Of a DNA stretch of 64,000 nucleotides, positions 38,936-50,282 are shown in pieces; the stretch's first letter is position 1; each line of letters starts with the position of its first letter. The notes beneath the pieces were generated by a model, which was given only the letters and a program-made list of their open reading frames with translations, was not told where the DNA came from and made no database searches. The position numbers were made by a program, and so were the translations under genes. Origin of the DNA: Anas platyrhynchos (Eukaryota; Chordata; Aves; Anseriformes; Anatidae); assembly GCF_047663525.1 (NCBI RefSeq), contig NC_092601.1, positions 19,814,001-19,878,000 of the forward strand, read 5' to 3'.

Positions 38936-38988
38936 TAGTGTTTGCTTCCTCACAAAAAAAAAAATAAAATAGAGTTTGCTTCCTCACA
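38936..38988 (+). repeat. imperfect 34-bp tandem duplication with A-rich spacer
   Basis: A 19-base segment at 38936-38954 recurs at 38970-38988 with one difference (tagtg versus tagag at its start). The two copies are separated by an A-rich spacer. The two copies could also be read as a target-site duplication around a tiny A-tail insertion. It lies just upstream of CR1 copy B. Confidence 0.85.
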
Positions 38989-39029
38989 TTTTTTCTTTTA
39001 CCTTCAGCTCCTTGCTTCATAAGCCAGCT

Positions 39030-39371
39030 GACTTGAGGGATCTCCCTTTTATTCCTCAAAGGGAAAGTGGAAAGGCAGGCATTCATCTCTTCTCTCTGGT
39101 GACCAGCAATAGGACCCAAGGGTCCTTGAAACTGTGACCAGGGCAGTTCAGGCTGGGTATCAGGAAAGAGTTCTTCACCAGGAAGGTAGTCAGGCCCTGG
39201 AACAGGCTCCCCAGGGAAGTAGTCATAGCACCAAGCAGGTTGGAGTTCAAGAAGCGTTGGGAGAACATTGTCAGACATATGATCTGATTTTCTGGGTGTT
39301 GGACCCAGGAGCTGGAGTCAAAGATCTTTTGAGGGTCCCTTCTAACTTTGGATATTCTATGATTCTATGAT
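39030..39371 (+). mobile_element. CR1 LINE, 5'-truncated 3' end (copy B)
   Basis: This is the 3' end of a second CR1 element, from a different subfamily from copy A. The start is degraded. From about 39095 it reads ggtgaccagcaataggaccc, a hallmark of CR1 ORF2 near its C terminus (VTSNRT-like), followed by RLGIRKEFFT and WNRLPREVV-like strings. The 3' untranslated part ends with a tail ggtcccttctaactttgga and two overlapping attctatga units finishing at 39370. It contains in-frame stops and is inactive. The 5' edge is approximate because similarity fades gradually. No target-site duplication is evident. Confidence 0.93.
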
Positions 39372-42229
39372 CAGTACCTTTATTAGGGCTAACAGAAGAG
39401 TCCACCTCTCTTTTAAGCATTTAAAAATGACCATGTATGCCAATGCTTTCCGGATGGTGCTGAGCTGCTGGGAGCTGAAATGGGCACAATGGTATGGAGC
39501 TGAATGCACAAACCCAGATGAATAAAATCCCCCATCTTGTGCAGATATCATCTGCACCAGACACCCAAGCAGACATCATATGCTCCAGTACTGTTGGGAC
39601 TGTTCACTACACGTGCAGGAAAATTCCTCTAGGAGAAACATACTGCAGTGGGAAGATTTTACCAGGTAAACAGTTCTCCTTAGACACTGTTTCTCTCTGA
39701 GGTTCTTGGTATTTTTGTTGTTGGTGGTGGTTTTTGTTTGTTTGTTTGTTTTTGTTTGTTTAACAAGTAGCAGACCACCTCAAAGCTCACCCTTTCATCA
39801 ACACATACAGAAAATCTGGCTATCAACCTCCTGTTCACCCCCTGTGCACAGACACCACTCGTTATAATGTCTGTGGGAGTCACTCATTTAAATAATGAAA
39901 CACTTATTTGAAACTTGTTTGAACTTCAGTGAAGCTGCCAGAGGAATGTAGCATTTGACAGAGAGAAACTAGTATTCACCCTTATTTACCTTGACAAGCA
40001 CTATACTGAGTGATTCACAGGTGGGCAGTGCATGGTGGGGCTGGTGGTAAGGTTATGCAGGATGCTGTAGAGGTTGGCAGCAATGCAGCAAACAAAGGAC
40101 TTGATGCAGAGCGACACTGCCATGACATGTTGGCAGATTTATAGGAGTGAACTGTCCTCCTAGATCAAATTCTTCTGAATGATTCCCCATAAAGAAGGGA
40201 GATAGAAAGGAAAACAATTTAGAAAGCAAATCCTGGCTGCCTCCACCATCCCCACCTTTGTGTGGCTGTGGTGCTTCTCTCACTAGGAGCACATGGGAGA
40301 CTGCTGGCAATGACCAGATCATGCAGACAGCAGCTCTGAGCTAGGACTCTCTGTGGCATTCCCCGTAACACCACACTGAGGACAGGCGAGCCTAGAAGGG
40401 GAGTCCAGGCTGTCCAAAGACAGTGCAAAGAGCTTTCTATACGTTTTCTACAACAGCTGAACCACAGATGGTGCTTCATTAAGTTTGAGATTCATCAGCC
40501 ATTGTTAGTGTTGTGTTCTGTAATAAAACAATCATTTAAAGAAAACACCTATCAGAACTAAGCAAGCTCACCGGCTGCTGGGTTGGACTTCCCCACAAGT
40601 CCTGGCAGACAGCCTGCTGCCTTTTGGTTCTGACAGGCAGGGCAGTGATGGGAAAACCCCAGACGGCTCTTTTTGTTGCGAAAGCACTATATGAAGCTGC
40701 AAACCTATCTGTCACCTTCCAGTACATTGTTTACCAGCTCTCCTCAACATTCCCCAAACAATATTTTCTAGAGACTGTAATTCAATACCTCACACCCCTG
40801 AGCTGTAGCATCAGCCCAGAGAGCAACATGATGAATGTATCACATCCCTCTGGGGCTTGGGCTGGGGAACTGGTTTGTAGTGTTCCAGCTGTTAATTATC
40901 CCTCAGCTTTTTGTTATTCTCATCCCAGCTGTGCCTCAGTATTTATCATATGGGGCTACATGCACTAAAAACATTCTGATTGCTTTAAAGTATAAGGAAC
41001 AATTTACCCCTTTTGTGCAACGCTAGACAGCTCAAGAGATCAAATGGCAAGATTTGATCAATAAGATGTTCACTAGATTAGAGGCACCAGGGCTCAGACC
41101 TCAAAGTGCATATCTGTGAGAAGTGCAAGCAAAGGAACACACCAAGAATGTTAAGCACAGACACACACACGACTTCCATCATTCTCCTTTCCACATCCCT
41201 TCCCCAGCCACCACCAGAGTCCCAGAGACATCCTCAGATTAATTCCTGCACTGAGACAAGTGCTGAACAGACCATCTGAAGCCAGTGCAGCCCAGGCCCA
41301 GCTGTGTTCTGGGCAGAGCTGCTCCTGCTGCTCCCAGCCACAACTGCCTTGGCTTTGCTGGGAGCTGGCACGCAGGGAGCAGCGCCCAGACAGCACCACT
41401 GCTTTTTTGCTGGGGAGCACCATGCCAGTCCTAATCTGATCCAGCTTCCCAGCACCTGCACGACATGTTGCTGGCCCAGGGAAACTCCTGGCCCAGCAAC
41501 AAACTATCCCCAAGCCACCCAGGCTCTTCCCCAGGAGAAGTGGGGAGGTAGCCTCCTGCTTGTGCTTCTCCTTCAGCTGTTACCCTGCTTTTCCAGCTCT
41601 CATGGTCTCACACAGGGAGTCTCAGATTCTGCTGCTCCCCAGGATACTTCTTTTTTCTATATATTTCTACAGCTCTCAGTCCCAAACCTTTTGTAAATGT
41701 GGAGTATAAATGCTAAGGGCAGCACATGTGCCTGTTCACAACGTGCACCCCAAATGACTAGCCAGTGATACTGACATGTAACTTAATGTATTTCTAGTGA
41801 GTGTGTATTATGCCTACATATATGCTACAATGCACCCTCCCCTTTGTCACAACTTCATTACTGCTGCAGGGCTTTTTCATACCTGCAATGAAGATTTTTG
41901 TTTGTTTATAATGACCACTTGGGTTCCTCATGAAACGTGCATCCTGACAAAACATTTGTGATGCGATGTACCCTGTTCAGGATCCTCGCAGGCTCTCCAT
42001 CCCACTCTCCTCCTGCACAGGCACTGCGCAACACCCTGCTCCTTCCAGAAGTGAGGGACAGTGGTGGCCTGCAGCCACCGTCTGCATGGGGCCCTGGCAC
42101 TCTCAGCACTGTAGAAACATTACTCTTGGCAGTCCCCAGGAAACAGGGAAGCAAATACTATTATGCCCACTTTGTTTCCAGGGACCTTATGCAGGTAATT
42201 AAGACCCATGCTGCCACTTCTTGAGCTGT
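39372..42229. other. unassigned single-copy DNA
   Basis: No gene is recognised. A T/G simple repeat (GTT and GTTT units) lies at about 39711-39762. The remainder has only short open frames. The segment 41.28-41.65 kb is GC-richer and open on both strands because of composition. Confidence 0.55.
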
Positions 42230-42620
42230 GAATTGCTGATATTTAATGACATTTCCCAAATATTTTAAATAGAAATTTCAGGTCTTGTTCCTAATCTGAC
42301 ATTTATCTTCTATTAGCATGAAAACAAATAGAAGGGCCTGAGAATCATTGCTTATATTATAAATGACTTTACTGTTGGTTTTATTACCTTCCCCATTAAG
42401 CTGTCACAATCTGTGCCTCTTCCCATTTCTATGATGACCAGCCAGTGAAATCTGTCATCTTTTCCATGTGATTTATACAGGACCCTAGTGATAACTTTAT
42501 TCTTGTGGAGGATAATTATCAGCTATATTATTAAGGTTGCTCAGTTGCCCTAGGGGATAATGTGTCAGAAAGGTTAAAATATTGACAAGCAATAAAGCAT
42601 GTATTATAATTATACAAGTG
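42230..42620. promoter_or_regulatory. candidate AT-rich regulatory block
   Basis: About 390 bases of AT-rich, non-repetitive DNA with many ATTA/TAAT words (for example gataattatcag near 42510 and ataattatac near 42606) and no open frame. It has the look of a conserved non-coding element. No direct evidence of conservation or activity is available from this sequence. Confidence 0.25.
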
Positions 42621-45600
42621 CCAGGATAGATAACTGTCTGTGAGCAAGGAGCTGAGCTACAGTTTTGCATTCACTCAGCAAAGACAGTAATGGTATGGTC
42701 ACATCTTACACTTTCCACTAGGACTGCAGAAGTCTAGGTCAATTACTTGGAGGGCAACAAAGAATATGTCCTATCCCATTAATATATATTGATCACTTAA
42801 ACCTAGATGGCCATGACCTACAGCTGATTTACCAGTCATAATTGAACAGGATGTGGCAGCTGAAGTGGACAAGGTTTTTCCATAGTCTTTCGGCATTTCT
42901 TCCCACACACCTCAAAATGTTTGTCTTCATGAGAATGGCAAAAGGAAGGAGAGCAAAGAATTGGCATCTCTGAAATGAAACACGGATTTCTTCTGGGATT
43001 GGAGCAGCAGGTGCACGGCTTATTGGGCAAATGCTATATAGGTATAATCTTAAGGACATCACTAAGATGGATCGTCCTTTGGCTCAGGCACTAACAAAAC
43101 GAATCACTGAATAACTTGGCAGTACATCTGAATTGAGACTATAAACCTAACCTTGGTCATTCCTCCAGATCTACTATTGTTACATCACGAAGAGCAGACA
43201 AGTGACTCAGGAGCTCATAAACAGTTTCTCATGGAAAGCACGTGTGCTAGCCAGACAAAATCTCTCTCTGAAAAAAAAATGTGGAAAAGTGGTAGATTTA
43301 ACCTACTTCAAAATGTCATTTTTTGAAGGGAAAAAAAAATCAACACCACAATACACATTTTTTTCTTGATGCTTAAAGGATGTGTCTGTACTGTAGAAGC
43401 ATTTTAAACACCAGACACTGGATTGGGCTTTGGGCAGCTGAAGGAACTTGCTGCAGCAAACCCTACCAGTTCCCCCTTAGTATAACCAGTATAATCATAG
43501 TGAAAGTATATTATGAACTATAGATGATCATGACCAGAGAAGAGCTGTAAGATATTTAATAAACTACATTGGTTAACCACTCTGAAAAGGAAGTGCCAAA
43601 GACTACAGAAATATTGTTTAGCTCAGCTTCATCTATGTCCTTCTGGATATGTCCAGGGAAACATAATTCTTGTAAAGGATAGAGGTCCAGAAGACAGGGG
43701 TCAGAGTTCTAGCCCAGTCAGCAAGAGACATCTGGCATCGTTTCCATGAAATATGGGCTTGTACCACTCTTTCGCTGACCCTTTAGACAAACCATGGACA
43801 CTGGAGACAGCATCTAAATGCTATTAGAGCATATCCTTTCTCTGCTTGCTCTAAGAATAAAAGTGAGAGCACACAGCTTTCTTATCCTACCAAAACTAAG
43901 AAGCCTGATGCTGTAGATGAAGCCCTATGCACATGAGTAACACAGTCTGTTCCATGCTGCACAAGGATGAGCTGAAGATGAGCAGTGAGAGCTGCAAACA
44001 GGAACTCATTTGGGCATGCTGCTGAGCTGGAGAAAGGTTTCAGCTTGACACCACCATGAGAGACACAGCGGTTGCTCAGAAAAGTGAGAAGTTAGCACAG
44101 GATGTTTTTACTACAGGAAGCCAAAGCACAGATTGCACTACCTGGTAGAAGTTTTCCTGTGCTTGTCTTCTTCCCATTATTAAAATGTCCAGACAAAAAC
44201 AAGGAGTGAGAGGGACTGGTGTCAGCATGGAGAAAGCACAGAGAGATGCTCTATATATTCTGTCTCCTACCAGGAGCACAGGAAGATGTATTCTCTCCCA
44301 TACTTTGGAAGAAACGCTCCTAAGAAATGTTTACTAACAGAGAATTAGGGAATACAGACTCTTAGAGGCAAGCATATTTAAATAGCACCATTCCTAGCAC
44401 AATGCATACAAATGCCTACTTAGATTCTCTGAACACCAACATGTAGAAGCACAACACTTTGCAGAACACCAGGAGACTATCTCCACAGGACTATTACCTC
44501 TGACTCTTGATAAAACATCTCCTGCTGTATTTTCTCCCTGTTGTGCTTTGCAGATGCTTCCTCTTTTAATTTGTCAGAGACAAGCAGCTGTAATTCTGAA
44601 AATAACACTCTTCAATAATGCTCTGTTTACTGTCAGATCTCCTTTCTCAGCTGTAATTATGTTTATACTTGTTTATCAGAAGGGCAAACTGCAGCCCAGG
44701 CCCATGGTTTAGGTTAACCTCACAGATATGCGCAAAATAAAAATAGACTTTGCGCTATTGAAAGCTCTGTAGCTACAGAAAGATGGGAAACACAAAGTCT
44801 TATTTTAGCTATGTATCATAGCTTTCCAGTTGTGATAACTTTGCTGAGGACAAAGGAATTTTCTACTCCTTACGAATAAAAAAGAGATAGCACAAATTTT
44901 GATAGTCATTTTCACAGAACTGAGAATGCTTTTGTAGTGCTGGATCTGTTGTAAGCTAGTTAGCTTCAAAGGTAATCAGATATTTAATGCATCACTAATT
45001 CAATGTGAAGAGCCTGGGATGAATGAATTATCAAACTTGCTAATTGTCAGCTATTTAGTCAGAAAACAATGTGGGGAGCTATTTAAAGGAAGTTATGAAC
45101 ACAGTATTTGCTGTTTGGGGCAGAATGTCACTGGCACGCCCAATCTCAGTTTGCTCTGTCTCCTGGAGGAGAGACACCCAGCCCCTCCAGGCAGCCTTTC
45201 ACTGATGGGGAAAGTCTTTCCATCATTTTTCATTCTAGGCCACTAAGCCAGGCACAGTTCACCATGAACAGGCACTTTAGCAAACCAAGCCCATCCTCAC
45301 CAGCACACCCAGGGCTCTTAGTTCCTTGTCTTCCCCACAGCATAAAAAAGCCCCTGCTGCAGTGCTCCAGAGGGTTGCAAGAAGGCCTTCAGCAGACCTC
45401 TTCCACCTGCTGTTCTGGTTCCCAGGCTAGATTTACCTATCACCTTTTCTCAATCTCATACCAGTATCTGCAGATACATATTCTTATACCTCTTCTTAGC
45501 CAGTCATGTTCTTGCTTTCTTTGCCCATGCAGGACAGCGTTCAGGAAAAATTGCTCCACCCTTCCTGTTTCACATCTGCACTACTCCTGTTGCAAACCAT

Positions 45601-47094
45601 CCTGCTCGCATTGCATCAGCCTTCCTTTATAATACTCTCAGACCTGGCTCTTGTTCACCTGCATGCTCCTATCTCATGCTCTCGTGTTCCACAACAGGAG
45701 TATATTATGAGAAAAAAGGTTCCTGATCCATGTTTTCCTGTTTGGGTAGGACTGTGGTGCTATTCTCAAAATGAGCTGTTTCTTTTAGACCACTTTCCCC
45801 TCTTAGAGGCAATGCTTTGTGGCCCAGGAGATGCCAATAGTTCCCTGCCATTTCTCTTAGCCGGTGAACCAAAACGAAATAGTGGATCTGATCCTGTATA
45901 ATGAGTGAGCTGGACCTTGAAGCCTAAACCTTTACCATTATTGCCGTTTCCAGCCAAGTCCTTCTGACATTCAAACACCAGAGCCTCAAATTTCTTCAAA
46001 GAAAGATGCACAGCTGTGCAAGCCAGGCAATACTCCTCTGCTCACATGCTCTTTGTAGCAGCCACTGTTCCCTCGTTTAACCTGGGTATCACCCTAGACC
46101 TCCTCCTTGTATCTGTGATTTTGTGTGTTAACTTTTTGCCTTCATAATGCAAAAATTGCTGGTGTTTGATGACTCAGAATAGGATGAGGAGGTAAGCAGG
46201 TACCAGTCAGAGAGCTAATAAACTCCACACATGGTGTGACTCGTTATTTACTTTGGGAACATGAGTTTCAGGAAAGAGTATCTTGTGCTTTCTCCTAATA
46301 GCAACTTTAAAAATCCACCAGGGATCGGTTTAATGCTTTGGAAAAGGTTAATGTTGTTAGGGATTTACAGCTATATTTGAAATAGTTTAAACTATTATTT
46401 TTATTTCCTTGAGTAAAATGGAATTTCAGTGAATTGTGCAAAGTTAGATGGTCAGTTTGTATATGAAAGAGGTCATTAAAAGCTTGAGTAGTTTTAAAGA
46501 GAGTCTTATTCTCTGTGTTTAGCAGGGAGTGGGAAACTGCTATCACCTCTGGGTTAGCTTCTCCAAATAGATCCTGAAAGTGCCTTCCTGTACTCTCAGA
46601 ACAATGAGAAGAAGCATGGCTAGCACGCCATGGGAGTGCAAAACTAATCCTGTCCCTCCTACCCTTGTGCCACTCTCACAGGCCGACTGGCCTCTCTCCC
46701 ACACAGCAGGAAACTGCCAGGAAAGCTGGAGCTGCCTCATGCATCCTAGCAGCACCCACAGTGCACAGAAGGCAGCACAGAAAGCTCCAGCATGGCAGTG
46801 CCCCATCCTGGCAGCTGCAGAGCTCTTGTGCCCCACTGAGCCTTCACATGAACTGCTGCCAGCTTCTCAGCACCAGAGTGGCCATTCATCATCCCATGGA
46901 GATCTCAGGTCTCCTTATACTTACTGACACCAGTGTCCTCTTGGGGAAGAGGATTCTGTATCTCGGTTTTAAGTTTTGGGTCTGGTGAATGTCCCGTGTG
47001 CCTGGGCTGCAAAGTGAGCACCAGCGTCCCTAACAACTCCTCTGGTTTTCCCACTGTTGAACACAAATCCAAGGTGTTTTCTCTCCATGCACAG
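42621..47094. other. unassigned DNA, partly AT-rich
   Basis: No gene is recognised. AT-rich segments at about 44.56-44.90 kb and 44.96-45.09 kb contain many homeodomain-like words and could be regulatory. A 174-codon plus-strand open frame at 45108-45632 has no recognisable domain. Confidence 0.45.
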
Positions 47095-47214
47095 TATGCC
47101 ACCTTAGGCGCTGATATCCTTCTTCAGAGAAGCGTTTCCAAGCTCCCTGAGAACATGTCACTAATCCCCCCCAACCATGGCAGGTGGTGTCTTGTGGAGA
47201 AAAATGCTGACAAG
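47095..47214 (+). CDS. candidate internal exon (120 bp, phase 0-0), protein unknown
   Basis: An open segment of exactly 40 codons. It begins after a strong acceptor, in which the tract gttttctctccatgcacag ends at 47094. It ends at a near-consensus donor, CAAG|GTAAGT, at 47215. The frame encodes YATLGADILLQRSV at its start and WCLVEKNADK at its end, with no stop. Both splice phases are 0, so the exon could be skipped or inserted without a frameshift and could join in frame to the candidate at 54607. I do not recognise the peptide, which has no membrane segment or known motif. A pseudo-exon remains quite possible, because the upstream DNA shows nothing else gene-like. Confidence 0.3.
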
Positions 47215-49554
47215 GTAAGTCTATGTGTAGGCTGTGCAAGAATCAAGTAATAACACTGCTTCTTGCACACAACAGCAGAGAAGTCTCTGCTTGAGATATT
47301 TGGCACTGGCCACACATTACTCTGAGAGCCAGCAACTCTTTCCTGTGGTAGAAGTTCAGTGCATTGATGACTCCTGATGCTCATCTCAGGGGTCATCTGC
47401 TAGTCTACAATTGAAGTCATTTGTGCAAAATGCTGTGACAATGTCAGCTGTAATTGCATCAGTCATGCCACACAACAAGACAAATGTGACTGGAGATGGC
47501 GTGTCAACATCAGAAATTGCTTAAGACTGAAAAGCAAGTGGGAGAAAGAGCAAGCATTCAGAAACAATTATTTTACTATGGTAGGAATAACAACAGCTCT
47601 CATTTCCTACACACAGTTCTCCTGGGAAATAATATAGAAAGCTGCCAGTCTCCTCCCTTTCCCATGGGATACTATCAGACTGAAAAATAAATAAATAAAT
47701 AAAACTCAGAAAATGTGTCCCATTTTCATTAGGGGTTCTGAAGATATAAGATGCACTTGCCCTGGACACAGGAGTATCCTTTTTGAAGTCTCCACTCTTC
47801 ATAGCACACAATAGCACACAGATACCTGCCTCTACAGAAAGTCCAGTTCTGCTATATAGTGAGTAATTCTGCCCTGCCAAATTCATGCATAAGAGAGAAT
47901 GCACTTGTCCCTGTTTCCTCCAGTGAGCTGTGAACAGACGTCTGATACAGCCCTGTGAAAATGTCGTCTTGACCGCACATCAGATTGGCAAGCCTGTGCT
48001 GAAATGACTTCACGTTATACCCATGGGAAAGGACAGGGCAGGTTTCCACCTCAGCAGACTCTTAACCTTGTACCAGAGCTGCCTAGACCAAGTAGAGGGC
48101 GTGGGAGGGATTCTTCTTACTAAAATTAAATAAATCTTATGTGAAAAATGCCATTTTCAATGTCTTGAGCTGTCAATTGCAAGAGAAGGAGATATTGATT
48201 TCTACAGAAACTTTATTTAAGTGAATGACCTATTAAATGAAACTTATGTGACACCAGATGGCTCTTGCAATTTAATTCCTGAATGAAGTGACGTCTCCAA
48301 GGCTTTAGGATGTTCTTTATCTTGAATGATGAAAGGCATTTTCCTTACAGCCATTTGCACCTGTATTCCAGGACATTTGCAAACAAAGTCCTACAAAGAA
48401 TCCAGAATGCTTATACCTCCATTAGCGAACTCCAGCCAATAAACAGACAGCCCAGCACATACCAATCCTTAGGAGCAAAGCTAAAAGGTGCAAAGAGACA
48501 GAGAACTGCCAGGCTCCAGCCTCCCAGACTAATGAAGGCACTAAGGAAAGCAGGAGGAACGCCAGGACATCAGCTGCCACATGCCTACCAGTCCTGGCCC
48601 TAGCAAATGCTTGTGGTCAGAGAAGTGCAGCTCCCAGAACTGAACAGTCAGGGTGACATTTCAGTCCTTGTCACAGAACTCTTCCTCTCAAAAGCATGCT
48701 TAAAGTTATGGAGCCTGCATACCACAACACAAGCATTCCCAAGAGATGCCTGCAGAAGTGTTGGGGCTGCCTGGCCTCACCAAGCTCTCTCCTCCCACCC
48801 TGGGGCCATGGCAAGGCATTCACCTAGGTGAGCCCTCCTTTAACAGCAAGACAGTTACACTCATGGCTTTTCTGTCTGCACCAAGGTTAATTCCCTAAGA
48901 ATGGTCTGCCAGTAAGCGGCTCCTGAGGACATGCACCCAAATCCTTCCCTCACAGGCAAACTTGCCTTGGGGCCTGACCATCACCCTGTCCTTCCCCAGC
49001 ACCCACTGCCAGCCACAGCTTGGGCACAGCATCTGCCACCAACAACCGGCCTTGGCAATCTGCAAGAGCCACCAGTCCTACAGAGCAGACATCAGCAGGA
49101 TGCTGCCTGAAGAGGAAGAGGAACAGGCCTGGGATTTCCAAAAGCTGCAGATAAACCTCCTAGGCCAGCAATTCCTTCTACATGCAAACTGAACTCATTG
49201 TGGCGGCTTTAGATTTGCAGCTTCCCAAATGCCTTGCAGCCTCTGTGGAAGGTGGTCTCACAAAGGTGGCATGGGTCCAGGAAGCATCAAAACAGACTCT
49301 CTGCCACCAATATCTGCACCTTAGAAAAAGTAAATCTATCACTGGCAGTCCCCAGGAATGTCAGCTACTCCCAGGCAGCCCCTCCAGAGAAAATCTGCCA
49401 CTGTGTGGTCCATGCCCCTTCTCAGAAGGTGGCAGCAGCTCTGGAACAGGCATCCACAGGAACAAAGAACCAGCCTCAGAAGGGTGAAGGAACTGATCAC
49501 TATTAAACAGGTGATGCTACTCCTTGACTGTTCCTTGCAGTATCCCCCGAGACC
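47215..49554. other. unassigned DNA
   Basis: No gene is recognised. There is an (AAAT)n tract at about 47684-47703. The segment at 48.12-48.30 kb is AT-rich and enhancer-like. A good acceptor-like sequence ends at 48346 (ttttccttacag) inside a 97-codon open frame, but no donor of matching quality follows, so no exon is called. Confidence 0.45.
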
Positions 49555-49600
49555 ATCAGTTCTTCAGGGCAGGAACCATGTCTCCCAGAATGCTTGGGCA
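49555..49600 (+). repeat. possible ancient L2-like 3' fragment
   Basis: The words cttcagggcaggaaccatgt followed by ctccc resemble the CTCCTTGAGGGCAGGGACCATGTCT motif at the 3' end of L2-type LINEs. Only about 45 bases are alignable by eye, and such a match can arise by chance. Confidence 0.25.
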
Positions 49601-49686
49601 GCATCCGCACTTGATCTCACTCATCCCCTTGCATGCACTGCAACAGAAACAACAAGCGGATAATGCACCAGTGTCACATCGTCAGG

Positions 49687-49718
49687 ATGAAAGTGAGAAG
49701 CAATGAAAGTGAGAAGCA
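49687..49718 (+). repeat. perfect 16-bp tandem duplication
   Basis: The unit atgaaagtgagaagca occurs twice, head to tail, at 49687-49702 and 49703-49718 with no mismatch. This is consistent with recent slippage. Confidence 0.95.
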
Positions 49719-50246
49719 CCCTGCCACTTAGGCAGGGAAGCACTTGGCAAGAGCTCATCAGTGCCAGCAGTGTGCTCTCTGCAGTGCTTTTCTGATGGTG
49801 TTGATGCTGTGCCAGCCTTCTGGAGGGATGCTCAGACTCTAAAACCTCCTGCATTTCCTCCTGTGCATTTCTTTCCACAAGTCTCTCAAGGCAAAGCTAA
49901 AGATGGGAAGAGGCATTTGCTTTTCAGTCGAGCCCACTCTGCACTTGCCATTGAAGTCCTTGTTATCTGGCTGTGCATATAGAGCTATCTGCCATGCTTC
50001 AGAGACCACTCACTTCTGTTTACAAAAGCTTTTCTGCAGTTTGTGTTTTTAAGAGAAGCCAATTTATTTTTATTCAAAATCTATAAGAAACAATTGAATA
50101 GTAAAACTGTCAGATTCTGTCTGTTCCATCAAAATGGCTTAGTTGTGTCTGAAATGCCAGCACCAAATAACAACCCAGCTCCTTTGCATGCCCACACTCC
50201 CAAATGCTTCTGCTGCTGCTGGGCATCATGCAATCTTAGCAAGCAC

Positions 50247-50282
50247 TAAGCTCTGCAGCACAGCAGTAAGCTCTGCAGCACA
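50247..50282 (+). repeat. 16-bp direct repeat, period 20
   Basis: The unit taagctctgcagcaca is present at 50247-50262 and identically at 50267-50282, with the spacer gcag. It is a local duplication. Confidence 0.95.

Noticed and set aside
38811..39278. 155-codon minus-strand open frame
   Set aside because: It is the antisense of CR1 copy B plus adjacent A-rich DNA, not a gene.
43672..43740. Vague similarity to an ancient MIR/L2 core
   Set aside because: Only scattered words match, fewer than would support a repeat call.
45108..45632. 174-codon open frame on the plus strand
   Set aside because: Ser/Pro/Leu/Cys-rich peptide with no motif and no splice or promoter signals. Read as a chance frame in pyrimidine-rich DNA.
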